Positions 8,598 to 16,582 of a stretch of 52,114 nt of DNA are shown piece by piece. The stretch spans positions 1-52,114 of the forward strand of contig JAIRXP010000062.1 of assembly GCA_031268215.1 (NCBI GenBank). Reading direction: 5' to 3'. Source of the stretch: Bifidobacteriaceae bacterium (GTDB lineage Bacteria; Actinomycetota; Actinomycetes; Actinomycetales; WQXJ01). The position numbers and the translations under genes are program-made. A model generated the notes under the pieces. The model was not told the DNA's origin. It saw nothing but the letters and a program-made list of their open reading frames with translations, and searched no databases. The first letter of the stretch is position 1. The number at the start of each line of letters is the position of its first letter.

Positions 8598-9299
8598 CTA
8601 CGCCGCGCGCCGCGCCAAGCGTTCGATGTCCAGCAAATAGACGCCGCGCCCCTCAAGGCGGATCCAACTGCGGGCGATGAAGTCCGCCAAGGCCTTGTTG
8701 ACGGTTTCGCGGGAGGCGCCAACCAAATGGGCCAGTTCCTCTTGAGTCAACCCGTGGGTGACGTGGACGCCCTCGGCGGTGTTCTCTCCGAAGCGGTCCG
8801 CCAGGTCGAGTAGGGCCTTGGCCACCCGTCCGGGTACGTCAGCGAAGATCAGATCTGTCACAGCCTCATTGGTGCGACGCAGGCGGTGTGCCAGTTCCTG
8901 GAGCAGGTGTTTTGACGCGGCCGGGTTCTGGTCTAGCCATTCGCCCACCGCCTCATGGCTGAGTTCCAGCAATTGGCTGTCTGTCACCGCGGTGGCGGTG
9001 GCTGTGCGTGGGCCTGGGTCAAACAATGTCAGCTCGCCTATGAATTCGCCCTTGCCCAGGACGGCCAACAGGTTCTCGCGGCCGTCGGGTGATCGGCGGC
9101 CCAGTTTGATCATGCCGGACTGGATCAGGTAGAGGCGGTCGCCCTCGTCGCCTTCCCAGAACAGCGCGCTGCCTCGCCGCAGGCGCCGGGCCACCATTAC
9201 GGCGCGCAGGCGTTCGGCCTGGTCCTGATCAATGCCGGCGAACAGACCTGAGGCGGAGATAATGCTGGAATCTTCGGTGAGGTCTGGTTTCGCATTCAT
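8598..9299 (-). CDS. Crp/Fnr-family transcription regulator (GlxR/Crp-like)
   Basis: This 233-residue protein has an N-terminal cyclic-nucleotide-binding beta barrel (about 15-130, with GEFIGELTLFDPGPRTATATA as the phosphate-binding cassette region). A dimer helix follows, then a C-terminal winged helix (about 180-225, LTQEELAHLVGASRETVNKAL). The cassette keeps Gly-Glu and Arg-Thr, consistent with cAMP binding. Position next to nth matches the global regulators Rv3676/Crp of mycobacteria and GlxR of corynebacteria. The start is fixed by GAGGTG five bases upstream. A perfect palindrome lies about 70 bp upstream of the start and may bear on its control. Confidence 0.92.
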   Translation of the reverse strand: MNAKPDLTEDSSIISASGLFAGIDQDQAERLRAVMVARRLRRGSALFWEGDEGDRLYLIQSGMIKLGRRSPDGRENLLAVLGKGEFIGELTLFDPGPRTATATAVTDSQLLELSHEAVGEWLDQNPAASKHLLQELAHRLRRTNEAVTDLIFADVPGRVAKALLDLADRFGENTAEGVHVTHGLTQEELAHLVGASRETVNKALADFIARSWIRLEGRGVYLLDIERLARRAA

Positions 9300-9367
9300 C
9301 TAGACACCTCATGTCGATGGGTTTGCGGCTGCGGGTATTCGCCGCCCAAAGGCGGCTTGGGACAGTT

Positions 9368-9382
9368 TAGCCAACTTGGCTA
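9368..9382 (-). promoter_or_regulatory. Perfect 15-bp palindrome upstream of the Crp-like gene
   Basis: TAGCCAA-C-TTGGCTA is an exact 7-1-7 inverted repeat between nth and the Crp-like gene. On the minus strand its right half runs into TAAACT, a TAnnnT-type -10 candidate. It does not match the Crp/GlxR consensus (TGTGA-N6-TCACA), so another repressor would have to bind. A second small hairpin (GCCGCC/GGCGGC, 9341-9356) lies between it and the gene. Confidence 0.35.
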
Positions 9383-9403
9383 GGCCGTGCTGCTGACTGC
9401 AGC

Positions 9404-10045
9404 TCATGCCTCAGCGGATGGACAAAGTGCGTTGAGCCGACAACCGCCGCAGGCCGGCCGGCGGGCGTGGCAGACCTGGCGTCCCTGGAAGATTAGTTGG
9501 TTGCAAAGGTCCACCCACAGCTCGGTGGGGAACAGGCTGGCGATCACCGCCTCAACTTTGCTGGCGTCCTTTTGGCTGGTCCAGCCGAGCCGGCGCGCGA
9601 GGCGCCCGACGTGAGTGTCAACGGTAATGCCCGGAATGCCAAAGGCATTGCCCAGTACTACATTGGCGGTCTTGCGACCTACGCCCGGCAGCGAGGTCAG
9701 TTCCGCCAGTGTGCGCGGAACCTGGCCAGCGAACCTGTCTGTCAGCGCCGCGCCAATTCCCTTGAGGGAGGCGGCTTTGGTGCGGTAGAGCCCAACTGGG
9801 CGGATCAGCTCTTCAATCTGGGCTATGTCCGCTTCGGCATAGGCAGAGGCGCTGGGAAAGGCGGCGAAGAGCCCAGCAGTGACCAGGTTTACTCGCTCGT
9901 CGGTGCATTGCGCGGACAGCACAGTGGCGATCAGCAATTCCAGCGGTCCGCGGAAATCGAGTTGGCAGTGGGCATCAGGGAAGGTGGCGGCCAATATCTC
10001 GCCAGCCAGCGCTGCTTGGCGCCGGGTGGCGGTGCCCAGGTTCAC
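9404..10045 (-). CDS. nth: Endonuclease III (DNA glycosylase/AP lyase)
   Basis: This enzyme removes oxidised pyrimidines and cleaves the resulting abasic site in base-excision repair. With the start at GTG 10045 it has 213 residues, the usual length. The helix-hairpin-helix is LPGVGRKTANVV with the catalytic Lys (K125). The catalytic Asp is D143 in TVDTHVGR. The C-terminal iron-sulfur cluster ligands have the canonical C-x6-C-x2-C-x5-C spacing (C192, C199, C202, C208). The chosen GTG overlaps the stop of the upstream hydrolase gene as GTGA; an upstream ATG would add nine residues and a longer overlap. Linkage to the Crp-like gene is conserved in actinobacteria. Confidence 0.95.
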   Translation of the reverse strand: MNLGTATRRQAALAGEILAATFPDAHCQLDFRGPLELLIATVLSAQCTDERVNLVTAGLFAAFPSASAYAEADIAQIEELIRPVGLYRTKAASLKGIGAALTDRFAGQVPRTLAELTSLPGVGRKTANVVLGNAFGIPGITVDTHVGRLARRLGWTSQKDASKVEAVIASLFPTELWVDLCNQLIFQGRQVCHARRPACGGCRLNALCPSAEA

Positions 10046-10983
10046 GGCCGCAGATCCCGCTCGTGGAGCCATTCCAGGATCAGGCGGGAAACCAGCGCGC
10101 CGTCTTCCTCCATTGGCAGGTGGCCCAATCCCTTCAGTAGTTCGAACTGATAGTCCTCTCCTCCCAGGTCATCAGCCCGCGCGGCTCGCCAGTGCAAGAC
10201 CGGATCCGAATCCGATTGGAGTTGTAGTACCGGCACTGGTGAGGGCTTGCGCACCGAGGCCACGAACCGCCCGTGGGCCGCGGTCAGCAGCGGACGGGTG
10301 GCCCAGCGGATGACTTGTGCGACTTTCTCTGGTGCGTAGGGCATGCGCATGGCTTCGGTGTACCTGGCGATAGCTACCGCGTCGATCAGGTCTGGGTTGG
10401 ACACCCAAGTTGTCAGTAGCGCTGACATGAAAGTGGTGTCTGGCAGCATTCGTCGGGCGACACGGGGTGACCGGAGGGCGGCGATCTGCCCCACGCTGCG
10501 CGGCGAAACCAGGATCCTCCGTTTGGGTAGCAGCGAGCCGGGGTGGACCGTGGACACTGGTATCAGCGCGTCAAGCGCGGTGGGTGTCCGCGAAACCATG
10601 GTCCAGGCCACTTGGCCGCCAATGCCCTGTCCCACTACGACCGCTGAGCGCCGTCCCAAAGCGGTGATCACGCCGGCCACGTCCCCGGCCAGCATTGGGA
10701 GCGTGTAGCCTTCTGGAGGTCTGTCGGAAGCTCCACATCCGCGCAGGTCAATCGCCGCGACGCGGTATCCAGCGGAGCTGAGTTGGGTTAGCAGATGACG
10801 GCTGGCCCACCAGTGCTGCGGAAGGCTGTGCAAGAGCACTATTAGCCGCGCGCCGTCCGGTCCGGCCGTGGCGGCATGGAACCGCAGGCCGCGCGCGGCC
10901 ACGAACCGATGCGTCCAAGGGCCATCGATCAGCGCAGCGGTGAAATCGGCGGGAGCGCCGCGCCTTGGGCCAAACAGAGCCAA
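10042..10983 (-). CDS. Alpha/beta-hydrolase-fold protein lacking the nucleophile
   Basis: This 313-residue alpha/beta hydrolase is related to epoxide-hydrolase/haloalkane-type enzymes, and its position equals mycobacterial EphE (Rv3670). The fold marks are LHSLPQHWWASRHLL (oxyanion region), DLRGCGASDRPP, and the late acid/His segment SDSDPVLHW...GLGHLPMEED. At the nucleophile elbow, where the family has G-x-S/D-x-G, the sequence is VVGQGIGG, so the nucleophile position is Gly. The mycobacterial relative is also non-canonical there, as I recall. It may therefore be a binding protein or act by another mechanism. It starts at TTG with GGAGG four bases upstream and directly follows the holin-like gene. 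Confidence 0.8.
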   Translation of the reverse strand: MALFGPRRGAPADFTAALIDGPWTHRFVAARGLRFHAATAGPDGARLIVLLHSLPQHWWASRHLLTQLSSAGYRVAAIDLRGCGASDRPPEGYTLPMLAGDVAGVITALGRRSAVVVGQGIGGQVAWTMVSRTPTALDALIPVSTVHPGSLLPKRRILVSPRSVGQIAALRSPRVARRMLPDTTFMSALLTTWVSNPDLIDAVAIARYTEAMRMPYAPEKVAQVIRWATRPLLTAAHGRFVASVRKPSPVPVLQLQSDSDPVLHWRAARADDLGGEDYQFELLKGLGHLPMEEDGALVSRLILEWLHERDLRP

Positions 10984-11499
10984 CTAGGCCTCCGTGAGCC
11001 CGTCTGGTTTGCCTGGCTGATCGGGTGGAGTGGCCGATGCCGCCGGTTTGGCCCCGGCATTAGGGCGACTGTCGGTCTCTGGGCCGCCTTCCGAAACCGG
11101 GTTATCTTCGGTCGGTGGGGCCGGTTCGCCCTTCAGGGTGGCCAGCGAATCCTTAATCATCTGGGTGGTGCGGCCAATCGAGGCAGCCGTCCGCTTGAGG
11201 ATGGCCTGGCCGCTTACAGCCAGACCGGCTGCCGCTAGAAGCACCGCTCCGGCGGTTATCAAGTAGGCCGCCCACGGCCAGATGCCCAGGGCTATCAGGC
11301 CCCAGACCAGCGCCAGAACTAGTAGTGGCACCACGCCAAGGACTCCCACTAGGGCGCAGCCGAGCAGGGCCAGGCCTAACCCCAGGCGAGTACCGTCCTT
11401 GGAGAACTGGGCTTTGGCCAGTTCAGCCGTGGTGCGGTACAGGGCACTGATCTGGCTTAGTGCCTCGGAGATGGCGGTGCCGAGTGCGTTCTTGGCCAT
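10984..11499 (-). CDS. Actinobacterial holin-X-like membrane protein (phage_holin_3_6 type)
   Basis: This 171-residue protein has an amphipathic N-terminus, two long transmembrane helices (about 38-66 and 72-97), and a Pro/Glu/Ser-rich tail. This is the layout of the 'putative actinobacterial holin-X' family (Rv3669-like), a chromosomal relative of phage holins with no proven role. It heads a minus-strand operon with the degenerate hydrolase and nth. Upstream is a 396-bp gap that should hold its promoter. Confidence 0.78.
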   Translation of the reverse strand: MAKNALGTAISEALSQISALYRTTAELAKAQFSKDGTRLGLGLALLGCALVGVLGVVPLLVLALVWGLIALGIWPWAAYLITAGAVLLAAAGLAVSGQAILKRTAASIGRTTQMIKDSLATLKGEPAPPTEDNPVSEGGPETDSRPNAGAKPAASATPPDQPGKPDGLTEA

Positions 11500-11895
11500 C
11501 TTGAACCCCTATCTTGTGGCCGGAGCCCGTTTGGTTCCCGCGCGCAGCGCATGAACAGGCTCTTAGGAAGGGTACCGTGTCACGACGGATCGCGCTCAGG
11601 GAGCGGGCCGTGCCAGGTCACGGCGGACATCCGCGATCTATGCCCAGACATAAAGCAACGGGCGAACAGGTTATCAATCGCGCAATCCAATTGCCGTAAC
11701 GGATGGAACCCGTCGACATGCCCTTAACGTAGGTTAATACGTGCGTGGGTTCCTGTTCGCCCGCTGTCTTTATGACTCCATTTCTATCACGTCTATTGGG
11801 CCTCTGGCAAGGGAAAACGCCAAGAAAAGATGGGATGAAAGTTGGTTCGGGAAAAGGCCATACACTGCCATTCAAGCACTCCCGGCCTAGGACCT
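11500..11895. other. 396-bp gene-free region
   Basis: I see no credible gene here; the open frames on both strands lack ribosome sites and family features. The notable content is a long imperfect inverted repeat (listed separately). On the minus strand, TTGATA and TTTATG with a 17-bp spacer (within 11650-11680) could be a weak promoter for the holin operon. There is no 6C RNA signature (C6 hairpin loops), although that RNA is found in this part of the block in relatives. Confidence 0.4.
11649..11774. repeat. Long-range imperfect inverted repeat
   Basis: The left arm 11649-11670 reads CATAAAG-CAA-CGGGCGAACAGG. The right arm 11752-11774 is its reverse complement except for a changed 3/4-base middle. 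Nineteen of the arm bases are identical and 81 bases lie between the arms. The arms could fold together, or be two outward-facing copies of one binding or promoter element. Confidence 0.55.
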
Positions 11896-12711
11896 TCAAC
11901 TGGCCGATTCTTGCCGCCGCGCGGCGAACCAATGCCAGGTGATCACCAGGCCTGCTCCCACCACCATCGGTCCAACGAAGGCTGCTGCCGCCGTCAGCGC
12001 TAGGCGCCGGTTCTCTGAGCGCACCGGGCCGGGCGCCGCGAAACGTACCACTGCCCAACCCCGTTCTTCCGCCAGGCGGCGCAGAGTCCGCGATGGGTTG
12101 ACGACGGCCGGGTAGCCCACCGATTCAAGCATCGGCAGGTCGGTGATTGAATCTGAGTAGCCGTAGGACTGGGTCAAGTCATAGCCTTCGCGTTGCGCCA
12201 GTGCGGTCATTGCCTCAACCTTGGCGGGGCCGTAGTTGAAGAAGTCGGTGCCGCCGGTATAGCGGCCGTCTTTGACTTCCATCCGGGTAGCCAAGCAGTG
12301 GTCAGCACCCAGCATGGCGCCAATCGGTTCGACCAGTTCGCGGCTGGACGCAGACACGATCACTACGTCGCGTCCGGCGTCTCGGTGGGACTGGATCAGC
12401 TCAGCCGCTTCTTCAAAGACTTGCGGCGCGACTTTGGCCCCTAGCTGCTCACGGGCCAAGTCCGCCAGGCGGGCGGCGTCCCAGCCGGCGATTATCCCGC
12501 CCAGCAGGTGGCGCAGGCGCTCGGATTGCGTCTGCCCGGCGGAGCCCAGTTGATATGTGGCTTGGGCGTAGACCGATCTCAGCACTGTGCGGCGGCGGAG
12601 CATTCCCTCGGCCAGCAGAGTCGATGTGAGCGCGAGTGTTGAACTGCGGGCGATGATCGTCTTGTCAAGATCAAAGAAGGCGGCCGGTCTTGTGGCGGGT
12701 CGGTTGGTCAC
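11896..12711 (-). CDS. HAD-superfamily (subfamily IB) phosphatase, SerB-like
   Basis: This HAD hydrolase carries the catalytic motif FFDLDKTII near the N-terminus (nucleophile D14 and acid D16 from the chosen start). Motif II is VIVSASS. The Lys and motif III are in the KVEAM...GYSDSITDLPML segment. A C-terminal membrane helix (LTAAAAFVGPMVVGAGLVITW) ends the protein. It matches the Rv3661-like proteins found beside the ssd gene; relatives are called phosphoserine-phosphatase-like, but the true substrate is open. I prefer GTG 12711, since the DxDKT strand then begins at residue 12; an in-frame GTG at 12753 would add 14 residues. No clear ribosome site decides it. It is divergent from the Tad operon. 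Confidence 0.85.
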   Translation of the reverse strand: MTNRPATRPAAFFDLDKTIIARSSTLALTSTLLAEGMLRRRTVLRSVYAQATYQLGSAGQTQSERLRHLLGGIIAGWDAARLADLAREQLGAKVAPQVFEEAAELIQSHRDAGRDVVIVSASSRELVEPIGAMLGADHCLATRMEVKDGRYTGGTDFFNYGPAKVEAMTALAQREGYDLTQSYGYSDSITDLPMLESVGYPAVVNPSRTLRRLAEERGWAVVRFAAPGPVRSENRRLALTAAAAFVGPMVVGAGLVITWHWFAARRQESAS

Positions 12712-12799
12712 CTGAGGATTGTGGCAGATGTGAAGGGGCCGCGTCATCCACACGCCTTTTGGTTATGGTTCTGGACGGGCGCGGGATCGGGGGCATCAT

Positions 12800-14047
12800 T
12801 TGGCTGTGCCGAACCCAAAGGTGGTCGTGATGACCGAGGACCCCGGCTTGGCCGAAGCAGCTACAGCCGCGATCTGGGAAGCGGGCGCGACGGTCCAGCC
12901 GGTGGCCTCACCAGACCAGCTCAGCCAGTTAGCCGTCCGCCCTCGGATGGTCGTTTGCGGGCACGATGTCGACCAGGCGGCCACTGCGGCGCTCGCCCGG
13001 TCTTGGCCCGGTTGCGAGATCATCCGGGCCGCGTTGGGAGACCGCGCTTGGGGAGCCAGCGGCTGTCTGGCTTTACCTGAATCGGCGCGCCAGTTAACTC
13101 ACCTGGTCGAATCGGTTCACCGGCCGGAGAGGGCGGCGAAGCGGGTAGCGCTCATTGGCGCCCATGGTGGTGCTGGCACTAGTTGCCTGGCCGTGGCTCT
13201 GGCTGGGCGTCTGCGCGGGCCGGGCGCAACCGTCCGGCTGGCGGGCCTGAACTGCGCTGGGGCCCCAGTCGGTTGCTTGGTTGGTCTTGACCAGATGTCC
13301 GGCTGGGCGGAACGCCTGGAACGGGCCTTTGGTCAGGATGGGTTGGGCCAAGACGTGCGGGCCAGCGGGGCATTGTCGCCCCTGGTGGTTGGTGGCGTCG
13401 AAATGCTGTGCGGCGGTGCTCCTCCCAGAGACGCACCCGCTTGGCAGATTCGCCGGGTGCTGGAAGTCTGGGAAGAACTGAGCCCCGGCGGCTACACCGT
13501 GATGGACTCCGGGCCCGCTGCCTGCGGCGGACTCTGGCGGGTCGCCAGTTGGGCTGACTTGCGGGTAGTCGTTGTCCGGGCCGACCCAGCCGGAGTCCTT
13601 TCCCTGAGGGCCGCGGCCGGAGAACTGCGTGAATTGGGAATGGACTTCGCAGTGGCGGTCCGGCTGGTCCGAGGCGGGCTGAGCGTCGCGGAGGTGGCCA
13701 ACGGGACCGGCGGAGAGGTGATCGCGGTTGGCGAGGAACGGTCCTTCGTGGCCGGGCTGGTGCATGGGCTGACACCCGGGGACCGGTCGAAGGGCAAGCT
13801 GGCCATGGCGGCCCAAGAGCTGGCGGTTCTGACTGGCCCGGGAGAACCGGGCCCAGCGCACAGCAGGCTCCGCGCCAGGGCAAACCGACGCCGTCCGGCC
13901 GCAGACGGGCAGCTTCCGGCCGGGCGTGGGCGCTTGCCTGGGCAGCGGTCTTCCGCCGCGCGCCGGCGTTCCGCTGTCGGTGAGCGTTCCACTGGGCGCG
14001 GGGATTTGCCAGGATTCAACCCGGCGGCCTTCGCTGAGGAATGGTGA
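12800..14047 (+). CDS. CpaE-like septum-site-determining protein (Ssd), first gene of the Tad operon
   Basis: This 415-residue protein has a degenerate receiver-like N-terminal region (about 1-105) and a MinD/CpaE-type P-loop region (about 112-340). The deviant Walker A is reduced to GAHGGAGTS, lacking both lysines. That loss is typical of the actinobacterial 'helicase/secretion neighbourhood CpaE-like' family (Rv3660c). The tail from about 350 is Arg/Pro-rich and probably disordered. CpaE proteins localise Tad pili; the mycobacterial member affects septation. The start is TTG with no clear ribosome site; GTG 12806 is an alternative. The 3' end overlaps tadA by seven bases. Confidence 0.85.
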   Translation: MAVPNPKVVVMTEDPGLAEAATAAIWEAGATVQPVASPDQLSQLAVRPRMVVCGHDVDQAATAALARSWPGCEIIRAALGDRAWGASGCLALPESARQLTHLVESVHRPERAAKRVALIGAHGGAGTSCLAVALAGRLRGPGATVRLAGLNCAGAPVGCLVGLDQMSGWAERLERAFGQDGLGQDVRASGALSPLVVGGVEMLCGGAPPRDAPAWQIRRVLEVWEELSPGGYTVMDSGPAACGGLWRVASWADLRVVVVRADPAGVLSLRAAAGELRELGMDFAVAVRLVRGGLSVAEVANGTGGEVIAVGEERSFVAGLVHGLTPGDRSKGKLAMAAQELAVLTGPGEPGPAHSRLRARANRRRPAADGQLPAGRGRLPGQRSSAARRRSAVGERSTGRGDLPGFNPAAFAEEW

Positions 14048-15042
14048 CTGAATTGCTGGCGCCGGCGGCGTTAACCGCTCTTCTCGAAGACCCCGGAGTG
14101 ACAGATGTGCTGGTCAACGGCCCTGATGCGGTCTGGATTGACGGCGCGGGTGGACTGCGGCGGGTCGCGGTGCATCTTGGCGATGGCGCGGCAGTACGGT
14201 CATTAGCGGTGCGGCTGGCGGCCCAGGGCGGCCGCCGCCTTGATGATTCCTCGCCCATGGTGGATGTTCACCTGCCCGGCGGTGTCCGGATGCATGCGGT
14301 GGTGCCGCCAGTGGCGCCGGGTGGCCCTTTGATCTCATTCAGGATCTTTCGCCGCCAAGCCTTGGCCCTGGATGAAATGGCTGCTCAAGGCACGGTCAGC
14401 GCCGCCGGCGCGGCGGTCTTGCGGGCTCTGGTTGAGGCGCGGACTAATCTGATGGTGTCCGGGGCGACGGGAGCGGGGAAGACTACTCTGCTGTCCGCGT
14501 TGGTGTCACTGGTGTCGCCGGTTGAACGGATTGTGGTGATTGAAGAGGCCCAGGAGATCATCACCAGCCATCCCCATTGCGTCCGCCTGGAGGCGCGTAA
14601 CTCCAACGCTGAGGGAACTGGGTCAGTCACCTTGACCGACTTGGTCCATGAATCGCTGCGGATGCGGCCGGACCGAATCATTCTGGGCGAATGCCGGGGA
14701 CGGGAAGTGCGGGAGGTCTTGACGGCTCTGAACACCGGCCACGAGGGCTCCGCTGCGACCATCCACGCCAACTCTTGCCGAGACGTCCCGGCCCGGCTGG
14801 TGGCGCTGGGATCTCTAGCGGCGATGGACGGCCGGACCGTGGCGGTTCAAGCCGCCGCGGCGCTGGCTGGTGTGATCCATCTGGAGCGGGCCCAAGGCGG
14901 TCCCCGGCGGGTCGCTGAACTGGCGGCCTTTGAACTGATCGAAGGGGATCTGGTGGCCCGCACGGCCCTGACGTTCCGGCCGGATGGGTTGACGGAGGGC
15001 CCCGGCTGGCCAGCTCTGGAGCGCCGTTTGGAGCAGGCATGA
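14041..15042 (+). CDS. tadA: TadA/CpaF-type secretion ATPase
   Basis: This 333-residue hexameric secretion ATPase energises assembly of Flp/Tad pili at the inner face of the membrane. Visible motifs are Walker A GATGAGKTT (about 140-148), the Asp box VIEEAQEI, the Walker B region LRMRPDRIILGE, and the His box TGHEGSAATIHAN. It is short compared with CpaF because the long N-terminal domain is reduced, as usual for the actinobacterial subfamily (Rv3659c-like). Its ATG lies inside the end of ssd, and its stop overlaps the next gene as ATGA, so translation is coupled along the operon. Confidence 0.93.
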   Translation: MVTELLAPAALTALLEDPGVTDVLVNGPDAVWIDGAGGLRRVAVHLGDGAAVRSLAVRLAAQGGRRLDDSSPMVDVHLPGGVRMHAVVPPVAPGGPLISFRIFRRQALALDEMAAQGTVSAAGAAVLRALVEARTNLMVSGATGAGKTTLLSALVSLVSPVERIVVIEEAQEIITSHPHCVRLEARNSNAEGTGSVTLTDLVHESLRMRPDRIILGECRGREVREVLTALNTGHEGSAATIHANSCRDVPARLVALGSLAAMDGRTVAVQAAAALAGVIHLERAQGGPRRVAELAAFELIEGDLVARTALTFRPDGLTEGPGWPALERRLEQA

Positions 15043-16256
15043 TCCGGGGCGGGCGGCAGGGGCCAGGCGGGGGCCGGCCGGGCTCCGGAGGCCTGTCCGG
15101 AGAGGACAGTCGGATTGGTGAGCGTCGCAGGCTCGCGAAAGACGGCTGGGCCGGCAAGAGTGGCGGGGTGGCCAAAGACGGCTGGGACGCAAGAGACGGC
15201 CAGGGCAGCAAAGACGGCGAGTTTGCGGCGGGTGGTCTGGAGGCGCTAGCGGAGGCAGTTGAACAAATCAGCGCCCTGGCCAAGGCCGGTTTGACCGGAC
15301 CCGAACTGTGGCGGCCCTTGCTGGGCCGGCCCGCGGAGGCGGATGACCTGATCGCCTGGGCCCGCCAGCTAGAAGGCACGCCAGCCGGTCCCTATGCGTC
15401 CGCCGTGGTGGCGATCCACCGAATAGCGACTCGTGCCGGGGCCTCAACGGCCACGCTGTTGGGCTGTGTCACCGGAGCATTGGCTGAAGCCCAAGAGACC
15501 ACTGATTCTCTGACGGCGGCCATGGCCGGGCCAAAGTCCTCTGCCCGCCTATTGCAGTTCTTACCGTTGTTGGGCATTGTCCTGGGCAGCGCCATGGGCG
15601 CCGAACCGCTCCGGGTCCTATTCGGCGGCGGTGCGGGCACTGTGGCGCTGGTCGCGGGCCTGGGGCTCTTGATAGCGGGCCGGGCCTGGACAGGTGCGTT
15701 GATCAGCGCGGCGGCGCGGCCACCCAGCACGGACCCGCTGGCCGCTGCCGTTCTGGCGGCCGCTCTGCGAGCCGGACTGGTCCTGCCCACCGCGCTCACA
15801 GAAGTTGGAATGGCCTGGCCCGGCGGCCTTGGCGGGGCCTTGGAAGCTGTCGGCAGAGCCTTGGCGGCGGGGCAAAGCTGGGATGAGGCCTGGGCAGCCG
15901 CCGGCGTGAGGGCCGGACGGCAACCGAGAAGCGGGCTGGCCAACGGATCCCCGGCCAATGGCCCGCCGGCCGCCGGGGCGGCCTCTGGGCGGCGGCCGGC
16001 CGTAACGGCGTTCTTGGAGAATCTGCGCCGGGCCCTGGCGCCGGTTTGGCAATCCGGCGCTGAGGCGGGTCCCTTGCTGGAAGGAGTCAGCCAGCGGGCC
16101 GCGCGGGCTGAGCGCCGCCGGGGCGGCCAGGCCGCTGGACGCCTGGGGGTCCACTTGATGGCGCCACTAGGCCTCTGTTTCCTGCCTGCGTTCATAGCCC
16201 TTGGCCTGGTGCCGGTGGTGCTGTCGTTTGCTGGCGAGTTGCTCCCGGGGTTGTAA
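15039..16256 (+). CDS. Tad pilus inner-membrane platform, apparent TadB-TadC fusion
   Basis: This 405-residue protein has two T2SSF-like helical domains in one chain. The first spans about 67-235 (VEQISALAKAGLTGPELW, then helices around LLQFLPLLGIVLGSAMG). The second spans about 235-405 (AAALRAGLVLPTAL, ending with LMAPLGLCFLPAFIALGLVPVV). Relatives encode TadB and TadC as separate proteins, and no second gene is present here. The first 65 residues are Gly/Lys/Asp-rich with repeated AKDGW and look disordered. The two domains form the platform on which TadA acts. The fusion call is inference from order and missing neighbour; fold assignment is good. Confidence 0.8.
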   Translation: MIRGGRQGPGGGRPGSGGLSGEDSRIGERRRLAKDGWAGKSGGVAKDGWDARDGQGSKDGEFAAGGLEALAEAVEQISALAKAGLTGPELWRPLLGRPAEADDLIAWARQLEGTPAGPYASAVVAIHRIATRAGASTATLLGCVTGALAEAQETTDSLTAAMAGPKSSARLLQFLPLLGIVLGSAMGAEPLRVLFGGGAGTVALVAGLGLLIAGRAWTGALISAAARPPSTDPLAAAVLAAALRAGLVLPTALTEVGMAWPGGLGGALEAVGRALAAGQSWDEAWAAAGVRAGRQPRSGLANGSPANGPPAAGAASGRRPAVTAFLENLRRALAPVWQSGAEAGPLLEGVSQRAARAERRRGGQAAGRLGVHLMAPLGLCFLPAFIALGLVPVVLSFAGELLPGL

Positions 16257-16354
16257 AACTGCTGTCCACAGGCCCTTTGTTTCTGGCCAGCAGGGAGCTG
16301 CGCGGGGGTGTTGGCTGGACAGACAGTTGGATCTATCCGGAAAGGCAACAACAA

Positions 16355-16582
16355 ATGAAACGCAAGCTCTTCAACTCTGGAGGCCAGATTGGGCAGGTCT
16401 CAAGGGACCGATACGCGGTCCCGAACCTGCTAGCTGATGACTTAGAAGCTGGCGGCGTAACGGCTGAATACGCCATCGCCATTCTGACCGCGGCCGGGTT
16501 CGCCGGATTGCTTCTGGCTATCCTGCAATCTGATGCTGTCCGGGGTTGGCTGCTGGGAATCGTCGAGCGGGCCTTGGGCTAG
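16355..16582 (+). CDS. Flp-like pilin (DUF4244 family)
   Basis: This 75-residue protein has a basic N-terminus and a stretch GGVTAEYAIAILTAAGFAGLLLAIL that looks like a processed type IV/Flp pilin helix, with E+5-like Glu in TAEYA. Only the hydrophobic helix and a short tail remain, as in other DUF4244 members (Rv3656c-like). It is the likely major pilin subunit. The ATG is fixed by GGAAAGG ten bases upstream. Its stop TAG overlaps the GTG of the next gene. Confidence 0.85.
   Translation: MKRKLFNSGGQIGQVSRDRYAVPNLLADDLEAGGVTAEYAIAILTAAGFAGLLLAILQSDAVRGWLLGIVERALG

Noticed and set aside
11618..12058. Minus-strand frame in the 396-bp gap
   Set aside because: Overlaps the HAD gene end and has no ribosome site or protein-like features.
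12712..12799. Possible 6C small RNA between the HAD phosphatase and ssd
   Set aside because: In relatives 6C lies near this pair, but the 88-bp gap has no pair of hairpins with C6 loops.
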